10,718 nt of DNA from an uncultured Eubacteriales bacterium (GCA_900552775.1 USAP01000051.1:1-10718), one strand, 5' to 3'. Shown: positions 1 to 7,298, counted from the stretch's first letter. Notes: generated by a model from the sequence alone, not told the origin. Numbers and translations are program-made.

Positions 1-7
1 GGCAAAA

Positions 8-1027
8 ATGGTTACACTCGGCAGTACCGGCATTAAAGTACCGCAAAACGGTTTCGGAGCACTTCCGCTGCAAAGGGTCAGTATGGCGGAAGCCGAAGTT
101 ATTTTAAAAAAAGCATATGAAGGAGGAATGACTTTTTTTGATACTGCGCGCGCCTACAGCGACAGTGAGGAAAAACTCGGAAAAGCTTTAAACGGCGTCA
201 GAAAAAATATATTTATTGCAACAAAAACAATGGCGGCAACACCGCAGGAGTTTGAGAAGGATCTTGAAACATCTCTCAAAATGCTTAAAACGGATTATAT
301 TGATATATATCAGTTTCACCGTGCGGAAAAGTGTTTTCGCCCTGGAGACGGCACCGGAATGTATGAGTGCATGGAAAAAGCAAAAAAAGAGGGAAAGATT
401 CTGCACATAGGAATAACGGCACATAAGATAGGCATAGCGAAAGAGGCTGCAGAAAGCGGAAATTATGAAACGCTGCAGTTTCCGCTGAGTTATATTTCAA
501 GCGAACGGGAACTTGAATTGCCGCAGCTTTGCAAAGAAAAAAATATGGGATTTATCGCCATGAAGGCACTTGCGGGCGGACTTATAACAAACTCAAAAGC
601 CGCATTTTCTTTTATGTCACAGTTTGACAATGTTGTGCCCATATGGGGGATACAGCGTATGAAGGAACTTTCGGAATGGCTTTCTTATATGGAAAATCCG
701 CCGGAGCCGGATGAAAACTTTGCCGATTTTGCAAAGCGCGAAAAAGAGGTATTAACAGGAGATTTCTGCCGCGGATGCAGCTACTGCATGCCTTGTCCGC
801 AGGGAATATCGATAAATGACTGTGCAAGAATGTCTCTTATGGTGCGCCGTGCGCCTACAGCGGCATGGGTCAGCGAGCATTGGCAGAATGAGATGAAAAA
901 AATAGAAAACTGCACAGGGTGCGGAAGGTGTGCTTCAAAATGTCCTTATTCGCTTGATACACCCGGACTGCTGCGGAAAAACTATGAAGATTACAAAAAA
1001 ATTATATCAGGTGAAATAAAAGTCTGA
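8..1027 (+). CDS. Aldo/keto reductase with C-terminal 2x[4Fe-4S] ferredoxin-like domain
   Basis: Predicted cytosolic NAD(P)H-dependent aldo/keto reductase fused to an iron-sulfur domain; the substrate cannot be read from sequence. The N-terminal TIM-barrel part (about residues 1-235) carries the expected catalytic tetrad: D45 and Y50 in FFDTARAY, K73 in IATKT, H104 in YQFHR. The tail has two cysteine clusters, C254/C257/C260/C263 (CRGCSYCMPCP) and C302/C305/C308/C312 (CTGCGRCASKCP), typical of two 4Fe-4S centres. Its 339 residues fit the family. The start is uncertain: the frame is open to the left edge and reads GCA AAA before ATG 8, and base 1 is a G, so an ATG-GCA-AAA start reaching one codon past the window is possible. 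No ribosome binding site is visible for ATG 8. It lies upstream of the promoter at 1096 and is probably a separate transcription unit. The fold and clusters are secure; the physiological role is unknown. Confidence 0.93.
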   Translation: MVTLGSTGIKVPQNGFGALPLQRVSMAEAEVILKKAYEGGMTFFDTARAYSDSEEKLGKALNGVRKNIFIATKTMAATPQEFEKDLETSLKMLKTDYIDIYQFHRAEKCFRPGDGTGMYECMEKAKKEGKILHIGITAHKIGIAKEAAESGNYETLQFPLSYISSERELELPQLCKEKNMGFIAMKALAGGLITNSKAAFSFMSQFDNVVPIWGIQRMKELSEWLSYMENPPEPDENFADFAKREKEVLTGDFCRGCSYCMPCPQGISINDCARMSLMVRRAPTAAWVSEHWQNEMKKIENCTGCGRCASKCPYSLDTPGLLRKNYEDYKKIISGEIKV

Positions 1028-1095
1028 AAAAATTTACAATAAAACCTTTTTGAGGACATATAAAACCGCACTTTTGCCGAAAACTGAAAAAGTCC

Positions 1096-1124
1096 TTGAC
1101 AAAATGCCGCTTTTATGGTATATT
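1096..1124 (+). promoter_or_regulatory. Sigma-A-type promoter of the hom/lysC cluster
   Basis: The -35 box TTGACA (1096-1101) is a perfect consensus. A 17-nt spacer separates it from the -10 box TATATT (1119-1124), which is preceded by an extended -10 TGG (1116-1118). Transcription should start near 1131, giving a leader of about 35 nt before the TTG start at 1165. That is too short for a T-box or riboswitch, so control by amino acids, if any, would have to be at initiation or at the enzymes. It is the only strong promoter I see before 7180. Confidence 0.8.
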
Positions 1125-1164
1125 TCTTTATAATAAAAACATTTGTTTACAGGGGGCGGACACG

Positions 1165-1602
1165 TTGCCGAAGGATAAAAATCTTATAATTGTTGACGCA
1201 AGAGTGCTTCCGAGTGTTTTTACAAAGGCGCTCGAGGTTAAAAAACTGATGCGGCAAAATACGGAACTTACGGTGACGGAGGCGGTTTCAAAGGTAGGAA
1301 TAAGCAGAAGCGCTTTTTATAAGTACAAGGATTTTGTTTTTCCGTTTCGCGACATGAAAGGAATAATAACCTTTTCTTTTGAGCTTATGGACATAGCAGG
1401 TATTCTTTCGGAGATACTGCGCATACTTGCAAAGGGAAAGTGCAATATTCTTACAATCAATCAGAATATTCCCGTAAACAGTGTAGCAAATATCACGATA
1501 TCTATCCAGAACGAAGATGAAAATTTTGAAGTGGAAAAGTTTATAAAACGCTTTGAAAAAATAGAAGGAATTAAAAGAATTCACGTTCTGGCAAAGGAAT
1601 AG
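1165..1602 (+). CDS. UPF0735-like HTH + ACT domain protein (PheB-like)
   Basis: Small predicted regulatory protein, 145 residues from the TTG at 1165, the usual size of the UPF0735/PheB group. Residues about 35-58 (TVTEAVSKVGISRSAFYKYKD) resemble a helix-turn-helix. Residues about 66-142 form an ACT domain, with DIAGILSEILRILAK in the usual ligand-loop and first-helix position, and an amino acid is the likely ligand. The start is set by AGGGGG at 1151-1156, 8 nt before TTG 1165. The longer reading from TTG 1096 is excluded because that codon is the -35 box itself. The gene is first in the cluster and ends 17 nt before hom, a pairing known in Clostridia. By inference it could sense threonine or another aspartate-family product, either as a DNA-binding regulator or as a trans-acting subunit of Hom. 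The family is clear; its ligand and target are not. Confidence 0.88.
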   Translation: MPKDKNLIIVDARVLPSVFTKALEVKKLMRQNTELTVTEAVSKVGISRSAFYKYKDFVFPFRDMKGIITFSFELMDIAGILSEILRILAKGKCNILTINQNIPVNSVANITISIQNEDENFEVEKFIKRFEKIEGIKRIHVLAKE

Positions 1603-1619
1603 AAAGGAAGAGGTTTGAT

Positions 1620-2825
1620 TTGAATATCGCAATTTTGGGCTTCGGTACGGTTGGATCCGGAATTTATGAAATTCTGAAAAACAATGCTGCCGAAATTGAA
1701 AAACGCATGGGTGAAGAAGTTAAAGTAAAACATATTCTTGACATACGTGATTTTTCCGGTCATGAGGATGCGGAGCTTTTTACAAATGATTACAGTGTTA
1801 TTTTAAATGACAGCAGCGTGTCTGTTGTGGCGGAGGTTATAGGCGGAATTGAACCGTCCCTTTCATTCACAAAAAGCGCTCTTGCGGCAGGCAAAAGCGT
1901 TGTAACTTCCAATAAAGAACTTGTTGCAACTCACGGAACGGAACTTATGGAACTTGCCCGCGAAAACGGGGTTTCGTATCTTTTTGAAGCGGCTGTCGGA
2001 GGAGGAATACCTCTTATAAGACCGCTTTACAGATGTCTTGCAGCAAACAGCATAGAAAAGATTATGGGTATTTTAAACGGTACCACAAATTATATTCTCA
2101 CAAAGATGATTGAAGAAGGACAAAGCTTTGACGAAGCTCTGTCGCTGGCTCAGTCGAAAGGCTATGCGGAGAGAAATCCCGCAGCGGATGTTGAAGGAAC
2201 GGACGCATGCAGAAAAATTGCAATTCTGGCTTCACTTGCTTTGGGCACATATGTTGACTGCAAAAAAATTTCGACGGAAGGCATAAGCGGCATTGATGCG
2301 GCAGACGTAAAATATGCGGATGCGCTCGGAGCGGATATAAAGCTTATAGGTTATGCCGAAATACGCGGCGGACGTGCGTATGCGAGAGTAAGCCCGATGC
2401 TTATAAAACGCGACAATCCTCTTGCATGTGCAAAGGGAGTGTTTAACGCGGTTCTGCTTCGCGGCGACAGCGTAGGTGATGTCATGTTTTACGGCAGAGG
2501 CGCAGGCAAGCTGCCTACGGCAAGTGCAGTTTTGGGCGATGTGCTGGATATATGCAGAAATAAAAATGCGGCTATGAGCTGGGGCGAGGAAGTTTGCGGA
2601 AGCTTCATGGAAGACAGCGCGATTAAAACCGGTGCGTTTGTAAGAATTAAAGATGATGCAAAAGCCGATTTTATTAAGTTATACCCCGATGCACGTGAAA
2701 TTAATGCCGGTATAGACGGTGAAAGCGGATTTGTTATTGCATCCGTGAGCGAGGAAGAACTTAAAAACATAAATGCAGAAAAAATAATAAGAACAGAAGA
2801 GAATTTTATGTCGCTTCCGGCATAA
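1620..2825 (+). CDS. hom: Homoserine dehydrogenase
   Basis: Reduces L-aspartate-4-semialdehyde to L-homoserine with NAD(P)H, the branch point to threonine and methionine. The Rossmann motif GFGTVGSG is at residues 7-14. Also present are SNKELVATHG (97-106), EAAVGGGIPLI (123-133), NGTTNYIL (153-160) and the catalytic block DVEGTDACRK (190-199), where D190, D195 and K199 match the Asp/Asp/Lys set of the family. YGRGAGKLPTASAVLGD (291-307) closes the catalytic core. The start is TTG, preceded by AAAGGAAGAGG (1603-1613). At 401 residues it is about 30 shorter than enzymes with a full C-terminal ACT domain. The last 80 residues keep only a short ACT-like stretch (GAFVRIKDD... then GFVIASVSEEEL) and lack the usual PGVLAKI ligand-loop motif. 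Identity is very secure; loss of threonine feedback through its own ACT domain is inferred. Confidence 0.97.
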   Translation: MNIAILGFGTVGSGIYEILKNNAAEIEKRMGEEVKVKHILDIRDFSGHEDAELFTNDYSVILNDSSVSVVAEVIGGIEPSLSFTKSALAAGKSVVTSNKELVATHGTELMELARENGVSYLFEAAVGGGIPLIRPLYRCLAANSIEKIMGILNGTTNYILTKMIEEGQSFDEALSLAQSKGYAERNPAADVEGTDACRKIAILASLALGTYVDCKKISTEGISGIDAADVKYADALGADIKLIGYAEIRGGRAYARVSPMLIKRDNPLACAKGVFNAVLLRGDSVGDVMFYGRGAGKLPTASAVLGDVLDICRNKNAAMSWGEEVCGSFMEDSAIKTGAFVRIKDDAKADFIKLYPDAREINAGIDGESGFVIASVSEEELKNINAEKIIRTEENFMSLPA

Positions 2826-2848
2826 TATGGTATTGAGGAGGAAGAAAC

Positions 2849-4063
2849 ATGAGTCTTATAGTGCAGAAATACGGCGGAACGTCAGTTGCAAATGCCGAAA
2901 GGGTATTTAATGTGGCGAGACGCGTTAAAGAGTATTATGATAAAGGTGACAGACTGATTGTGGTTGTATCGGCTCAGGGTGATACAACGGACGATCTTAT
3001 AGAAAAGGCAAAAGAGATAAACGAAAGACCTTCAAAGAGGGAAATGGATGTGCTGCTGTCCACGGGAGAGCAGATTTCAATGTCGCTTCTGGCGATGGCT
3101 CTCGAAAAGCTCGGCTGCCCTGTAATATCGCTTGCGGGCTGGCAGGTGGGAATGAAAACCAACAGTGATCACGGAAATGCAAGAATTCAGAAAATAGATT
3201 CCGAAAGACTTCTCCGTGAACTTGATCAGAATAAAATCGTGGTTGTTGCCGGATTCCAGGGTATAAACCGCTATGATGATATAACAACGCTCGGCCGCGG
3301 CGGCTCGGATACGTCGGCAGTTGCACTGGCGGCAGCTGTGGGCGCGGATCTGTGCCAGATTTACACGGACGTTTGCGGTGTTTATACGGCGGATCCGAGA
3401 ATTGTGCCGGATGCTTCAAAACTTTCGGATATTTCGTTTGATGAAATGGTAGAGCTTGCAAGCCTCGGAGCCAACGTGCTTCATAACCGTTCGGTAGAGC
3501 TTGCAAAGAAATTTAATATAAACCTTGAGGTTTTATCAAGTCTTGAGAAAAAACCGGGAACAATCGTTAAGGGGGTAAAAAACGTGGAAAAAATGTTGGT
3601 AAGAGGCGTTGCGAGAGACAACGACGTTGCAAGAATCACACTTAAAAATATAGAGGATACACCTGGCAGAGCATTTGCGGTATTTACGCTTCTGGCAAAG
3701 AAAAAAATTAACGTAGATATTATTTTGCAGTCACTCGGAAGAGACGGAAAGCAGGATATTTCGTTCACCGTGCCCGAAAGCATGCTTGAGCCTGCTTTGG
3801 ATGTTCTCAATGAAAATCTTTCCGAAATCGGCGCCGAGGAAATTGTGTACGATAAGGACGTTTCAAAAGTGTCGGCAGTGGGCGCGGGTATGGCAAGCAA
3901 CCCCGGCGTTGCGGCAAAAATGTTTGAGGCTCTTTACGCGTCAAACGTCAACATTCTCATGATATCAACAAGCGAAATCAAAATTTCGGTGCTTGTGAAA
4001 GAGGAGGACGCGGAAAAGGCTGTTCGTGCAATTCACGAAAAGTTTGACCTTTCGCATATATAA
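2849..4063 (+). CDS. lysC: Aspartate kinase, class II (two ACT domains)
   Basis: Phosphorylates L-aspartate with ATP, the first step to lysine, threonine and methionine. The 404-residue length and layout match LysC-type monofunctional aspartokinases. The kinase domain (about 1-240) has KYGGTS (7-12), STGEQ (71-75), AGFQG (134-138), GRGGSDTSAVALA (149-161) and YTDVCGVYTADPR (172-184). Two ACT domains follow: about 262-335 (ITLKNIEDTPGRAFAVF...) and about 340-404 (VSAVGAGMASNPGVAAKMF...). The start is ATG with GAGGAGG at 2835-2841, spacing 7. It lies 23 nt after hom, and its stop overlaps the next start (TAATG), so translation is probably coupled to rlmB. A likely internal start at codon 246 is listed separately. 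Which end product inhibits it is not readable; linkage to hom makes threonine plausible, alone or together with lysine. Confidence 0.97.
   Translation: MSLIVQKYGGTSVANAERVFNVARRVKEYYDKGDRLIVVVSAQGDTTDDLIEKAKEINERPSKREMDVLLSTGEQISMSLLAMALEKLGCPVISLAGWQVGMKTNSDHGNARIQKIDSERLLRELDQNKIVVVAGFQGINRYDDITTLGRGGSDTSAVALAAAVGADLCQIYTDVCGVYTADPRIVPDASKLSDISFDEMVELASLGANVLHNRSVELAKKFNINLEVLSSLEKKPGTIVKGVKNVEKMLVRGVARDNDVARITLKNIEDTPGRAFAVFTLLAKKKINVDIILQSLGRDGKQDISFTVPESMLEPALDVLNENLSEIGAEEIVYDKDVSKVSAVGAGMASNPGVAAKMFEALYASNVNILMISTSEIKISVLVKEEDAEKAVRAIHEKFDLSHI
3569..3586 (+). promoter_or_regulatory. Internal ribosome binding site and GTG start for an ACT-only LysC subunit
   Basis: AAGGGGG (3569-3575) lies 8 nt before an in-frame GTG (3584-3586, codon 246 of lysC), with an in-frame ATG three codons later (3593, codon 249). 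Initiation here would give a 159-residue protein made only of the two ACT domains. Class II aspartokinases such as Bacillus subtilis LysC and the Corynebacterium enzyme are known alpha2-beta2 enzymes whose beta subunit comes from an internal in-frame start at almost this position. The site is read directly from the sequence; its use here is inferred. Confidence 0.6.
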
Positions 4064-4803
4064 TGAGCGATTACATTATCGGAAGAAACCCCGTGCGCGA
4101 AGCAATGCGCGCGGGGCGTACAATAGATAAAATTTTTATGAAAACGGGCGAGTGCGACGGCTCTCTGAAAAAAATTGCCGGTGCGGCAAAAGCTATGGGA
4201 ATCACTGTTTTGAGAGTGGACAGAAAAAAGCTTGACGATATTGCCGAGGGCGGAAATCATCAGGGGGTTGCGGCACTTTGTGCGGCGCACGAATATGCTT
4301 CACTTGACGATATTTTTGCACTTGCGGCATCGCGCAGCGAAGATCCGTTTATAATACTTTGCGACAGGATAACCGATCCGCATAATCTCGGAGCTATCAT
4401 AAGAAGCGCAAATGCCGCCGGCGCGCACGGAGTTATAATACCGAAACATGAAAGCGTTTCTTTAAATTCCACGGTGCTTAAGGCTGCGGCAGGAGCGGCG
4501 GAATACACACCTGTTGCAAGAGTGACAAATCTTTCAAAGACTGCGGACGAGCTGCGCGCACGCGGCGTGTGGATTACCGGAACCGCAGCAGATGCGGACA
4601 GAACGCTTTTTGAAGCGGATCTTACGGGACCTGTGGCAATTTGTATCGGAAGTGAAGGCGAAGGGATTTCAAGACTTCTTAAAGAAAAATGTGACTTTCT
4701 CGTAAGTATACCTATGGAGGGACAGACGGAATCTTTAAATGCGTCCGTTGCCGGTGCGCTCTGTATGTATGAAGTTTTAAGAACAAGAAAAGGGCTGAGA
4801 TAA
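4063..4803 (+). CDS. rlmB: 23S rRNA 2'-O-ribose methyltransferase, TrmH/SpoU family (RlmB-like)
   Basis: SAM-dependent SPOUT methyltransferase, probably methylating a 23S rRNA guanosine ribose (Gm2251 in E. coli numbering). At 246 residues it is the usual RlmB length. The N-terminal RNA-binding domain begins IIGRNPVREAM (5-15) and ends near GNHQGVAAL (64-72). The three SpoU motifs are present: DRITDPHNLGAIIRSANAAG (101-120, with N108 and R114), CIGSEGEGIS (194-203) and SIPMEGQTESLNASVA (215-230), which form the knotted SAM site. Its ATG overlaps the lysC stop by one base and no good ribosome binding site precedes it, pointing to translational coupling with lysC. It has no obvious metabolic link to threonine synthesis and looks like a housekeeping passenger in the operon. 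Family is certain; the exact target nucleotide is by family analogy. Confidence 0.93.
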   Translation: MSDYIIGRNPVREAMRAGRTIDKIFMKTGECDGSLKKIAGAAKAMGITVLRVDRKKLDDIAEGGNHQGVAALCAAHEYASLDDIFALAASRSEDPFIILCDRITDPHNLGAIIRSANAAGAHGVIIPKHESVSLNSTVLKAAAGAAEYTPVARVTNLSKTADELRARGVWITGTAADADRTLFEADLTGPVAICIGSEGEGISRLLKEKCDFLVSIPMEGQTESLNASVAGALCMYEVLRTRKGLR

Positions 4804-4838
4804 ATTAATCGGTTGCTTTTGGAATGGAGGCAGAGACT

Positions 4839-6038
4839 ATGAAATATATTGTTGTTCTTTCGGACGGAATGAGCGATTATCCGATTCCGGAGCTCGGTGA
4901 TAAAACACCGATGGAATTTGCGCATAAGCCCTGTATGGACGAAATGGCGGGAAAGGGAGAAATGCTTTCCGTAAAGACGGTGCCGTCTGATTTAAAACCG
5001 GGCAGCGATGTTGCCAATCTTTCCGTAATGGGCTATGATCCGCATAAATATTATACGGGACGCTCCCCTTTGGAGGCGGCAAGCATAGGAGTTGAACTCG
5101 GAGCAGACGATACAGCGTTTCGCGCAAATCTCGTAACGCTTTCGGGTGACGGAGAATATGAAGAACTTTCAATGTGCGATTACAGCTCCGGAGAAATTTC
5201 AACAGAAGAGGCTGCGGCGCTTATAGAAACGCTTGCAAAAGAACTCAATACAGAAATAAGAAAACTTTACTGCGGCGTAAGCTACAGACATTTGATGGTT
5301 GTAAGCGGCAAAGTGTCGGACTGCGAACTGACGCCGCCTCATGATATAACCGGAAAACCCGTAGCGGGTCATTTGCCGGAAGATAAGGAAATACTTGCCA
5401 TAATGAAAAAAAGCCGTGAGATACTTAAAAATCACCCCGTAAATATCAAGAGAAGAGCGGAAGGCAAGCACACGGCAGATTCTCTCTGGATATGGGGCAG
5501 AGGCAAAAGTACATCATTGCCGCCTTTTAAAGAGAAAAACGGCATTTCGGGCGCTGTTATTTCCGCTGTTGATCTGGTGCGCGGAATAGGATATCTTGCC
5601 GATATGGAAGTTATCAAAGTAGATGGCGTTACGGGAAATATAGATACTAATTTTGACGGTAAGGCACAAGCTGCTATAGACGCGCTCTGCGGCAAGCATG
5701 ATTTTGTATATATTCATCTTGAAGCGCCGGACGAATGCGGACATCAGGGACAGGCCCGCCTTAAAGCACATGCGATTGAACTTATAGACGAAAAAATTGT
5801 AAAGCCCGTAAAAGAGGCAATGGAAAAAAGCGGCGAGGATTTCAGAATGATGATTCTGCCCGATCATCCCACACCTGTATCTATAATGACGCATGCGGGG
5901 GACAATGTTCCGTGCCTTATTTACGACAGCAGACGTGATCTTAATACCGGAAAAGAAATCTTTTCCGAAAAAACGGCTTTGGGCAGGGATTTTGAACCCG
6001 GCTTTAAGCTTATGGATTATTTTCTCGAAAGGGAGTAA
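4839..6038 (+). CDS. ApgM-like alkaline-phosphatase-superfamily enzyme; candidate homoserine kinase
   Basis: Belongs to the cofactor-independent phosphoglycerate mutase (ApgM) group. Expected metal and nucleophile positions are visible: D9 in SDGMSDYP, S56 in KPGSDVANLS (likely phosphorylated serine), D298 and H302 in EAPDECGH, D342/H343 in PDHPTP, and H352 in MTHAGD. The start is taken at ATG 4839, because GGAGG (4826-4830) sits 8 nt before it and MKYIVVLSDG is the family's normal N-terminus. An ATG at 4824 overlaps that ribosome binding site. The product has 399 residues. A bacterial subgroup of this family has been proposed as a homoserine kinase (TIGRFAM 'proposed homoserine kinase') because it clusters with threonine genes. 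Lying three genes after hom, and with no GHMP-type thrB seen in the window, this copy fits that proposal. Family is certain; homoserine kinase versus glycolytic mutase is inferred from context. Confidence 0.9.
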   Translation: MKYIVVLSDGMSDYPIPELGDKTPMEFAHKPCMDEMAGKGEMLSVKTVPSDLKPGSDVANLSVMGYDPHKYYTGRSPLEAASIGVELGADDTAFRANLVTLSGDGEYEELSMCDYSSGEISTEEAAALIETLAKELNTEIRKLYCGVSYRHLMVVSGKVSDCELTPPHDITGKPVAGHLPEDKEILAIMKKSREILKNHPVNIKRRAEGKHTADSLWIWGRGKSTSLPPFKEKNGISGAVISAVDLVRGIGYLADMEVIKVDGVTGNIDTNFDGKAQAAIDALCGKHDFVYIHLEAPDECGHQGQARLKAHAIELIDEKIVKPVKEAMEKSGEDFRMMILPDHPTPVSIMTHAGDNVPCLIYDSRRDLNTGKEIFSEKTALGRDFEPGFKLMDYFLERE

Positions 6039-6043
6039 TTTGA

Positions 6044-7180
6044 TTGACATATTCCGATAAAGGACTTACAAAGAGAATATGTATATTTACGGCTGTACTC
6101 ATACTTTTTGTACTTTTTGCGGTCTTTCTTTTGCCGCGCCTTATTATATGGGTGCTGCCGTTTATATTTGCGTTTATTATTGCAAAAATCATAGACCCGA
6201 TAGTTTTGTTTCTTAACAAGCGGCTTAAAATCCCCAAAAAACTTTCAAGCGGAATAACGGTTGTACTGGTTGTGGCTCTTATTATATGGGTTGTTGCGGT
6301 GGCAGCTTCAAGAATTGTGGGAGAAATTACAAGTCTTGTGGCTCAGGCAGATGTACTCTCAAGGCAGATAACCGAGTTTTTTGAAAACTGGAGAGATATT
6401 ATTCTGTCATACGGGAATACGGGTTTTGTCAGATTTCTTGACGAAAACGTTGATCTGAATCAGATAGGAACGGAGATTTACAATTATCTCACCGGATATA
6501 TATGGCCTATGCTTGAAAAACTTATATCGGTTGTTAAAAGCCTGCCTAATATGCTGGTATTTATAATCGCTCTGTTTTTGGGAACGTTTTTTATAAGCTC
6601 TGATGCCGAAAATATCAGAAAAGCCGTGCGCAAAATGATTCCGGACGCAGCACGAAAACATGTGCGCGGAGTGAAAATCGGCATGTCAAAAGCGCTGTGG
6701 GGCTATGTTCGGGCTCAGCTTATCCTTATGTGCATAACATTTACCGAATGTACCATAGGCTTTTTGATAATAGGCGGACCGACTGCAAGCTATGCGCTGC
6801 TTTTGGGTATCGTAATAGCGATTATTGACGCTTTCCCGATTCTCGGAACGGGCACCGTATTGATTCCGTGGAGCATAGCTATGTTTATTTCGGGAAACAT
6901 GCGCATGGGTTTTGCGCTGCTTATAATATACGGTGTGTGCCTCCTGGTGCGTCAGATTCTGGAACCGCGTATTGTCAGCGGACAAATCGGAATTCATCCG
7001 CTTGTCACGCTTATGAGCATGTATGTGGGATTAAAAATTCTGGGATTTCTCGGCATGATTCTGGGCCCCGTGTTGGCGCTTATAATTAAAAGTCTGTGTG
7101 ACAGCGGATTTTTCAAGGCTGTGTATGAGCTTGTAATATACGGAAAAACTTCGGTGCTGTCATCGGAAGAAACAAATTGA
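6044..7180 (+). CDS. AI-2E family membrane protein, YtvI-like
   Basis: Polytopic inner-membrane protein of the AI-2E/TqsA/YtvI family (378 residues). Two close N-terminal hydrophobic segments (about 12-30 and 33-51) are followed by one at 70-90, then a soluble stretch (about 91-165) rich in charged residues. Further hydrophobic segments lie at about 167-185, 224-245, 248-263, 268-285, 288-303 and 325-349. Family motifs are IDAFPILGTG (261-270), LEPRIVSGQIGIHPL (306-320) and the glycine-rich GFLGMILGPVLAL (334-346). The start is TTG 6044, with AAAGGGAG at 6028-6035 and only 5 nt after the previous stop, so it should be the last gene of the cluster. In spore formers the YtvI branch is annotated as a sporulation integral membrane protein; other branches are putative exporters. 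The transported substrate is unknown. Linkage to aspartate-family genes would allow an amino-acid efflux role, but nothing in the protein proves it. Confidence 0.88.
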   Translation: MTYSDKGLTKRICIFTAVLILFVLFAVFLLPRLIIWVLPFIFAFIIAKIIDPIVLFLNKRLKIPKKLSSGITVVLVVALIIWVVAVAASRIVGEITSLVAQADVLSRQITEFFENWRDIILSYGNTGFVRFLDENVDLNQIGTEIYNYLTGYIWPMLEKLISVVKSLPNMLVFIIALFLGTFFISSDAENIRKAVRKMIPDAARKHVRGVKIGMSKALWGYVRAQLILMCITFTECTIGFLIIGGPTASYALLLGIVIAIIDAFPILGTGTVLIPWSIAMFISGNMRMGFALLIIYGVCLLVRQILEPRIVSGQIGIHPLVTLMSMYVGLKILGFLGMILGPVLALIIKSLCDSGFFKAVYELVIYGKTSVLSSEETN

Positions 7181-7298
7181 CAGATTAATAAAAACGGGGG
7201 CTGTTTTAAATCTAACTGCATCAACTGCATATTTTGTAATATGTAAATTTCCTTTTTTCTTGCGTTCCGTAGATTTTTAACATCCCCTATTTTTGGTA
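7181..7298 (+). other. Intergenic stretch after the hom cluster, with a weak AT-rich hairpin
   Basis: No gene is visible. The strongest structure is CATATT-TTGT-AATATG (7228-7243), a perfect but all-AT-rich 6-bp hairpin followed by a pyrimidine-rich tract (7245-7260, including TTTTTT), which could act as a weak intrinsic terminator. Just before it is a 9-nt tandem repeat, AACTGCATC then AACTGCATA (7214-7231). There is no GC-rich hairpin plus T-run of the usual kind, so some read-through into the glmS leader is possible. Confidence 0.35.

Noticed and set aside
1028..1095. Terminator after the aldo/keto reductase gene
   Set aside because: There is an AT-rich stretch with T and A runs, but I find no stable GC-containing stem before a T-run.
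1125..1164. T-box or other amino-acid riboswitch ahead of the hom cluster
   Set aside because: The leader from the predicted start is only about 35 nt and has no T-box motif or terminator/antiterminator pair.
2997..3506. Minus-strand open frame of 169 codons opposite lysC
   Set aside because: It is a Pro/Arg/Ser-rich translation with no recognisable motif, fully inside a certain aspartokinase gene.
4260..4925. Long open frame on the minus strand (221 codons) opposite rlmB and the start of the next gene
   Set aside because: It lies antisense to two well-supported genes, resembles no family I recognise, and is of low-complexity Ser/Ala/Leu composition typical of a shadow frame.
5514..6050. 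Minus-strand open frame of 178 codons opposite the ApgM-like gene
   Set aside because: It is wholly antisense to a gene with all its catalytic motifs, has no good ribosome binding site, and has no family resemblance.
7214..7231. Tandem 9-nt repeat AACTGCATC/AACTGCATA as a possible CRISPR or iteron array
   Set aside because: There are only two copies with no spacers, and no Cas or replication gene is nearby.
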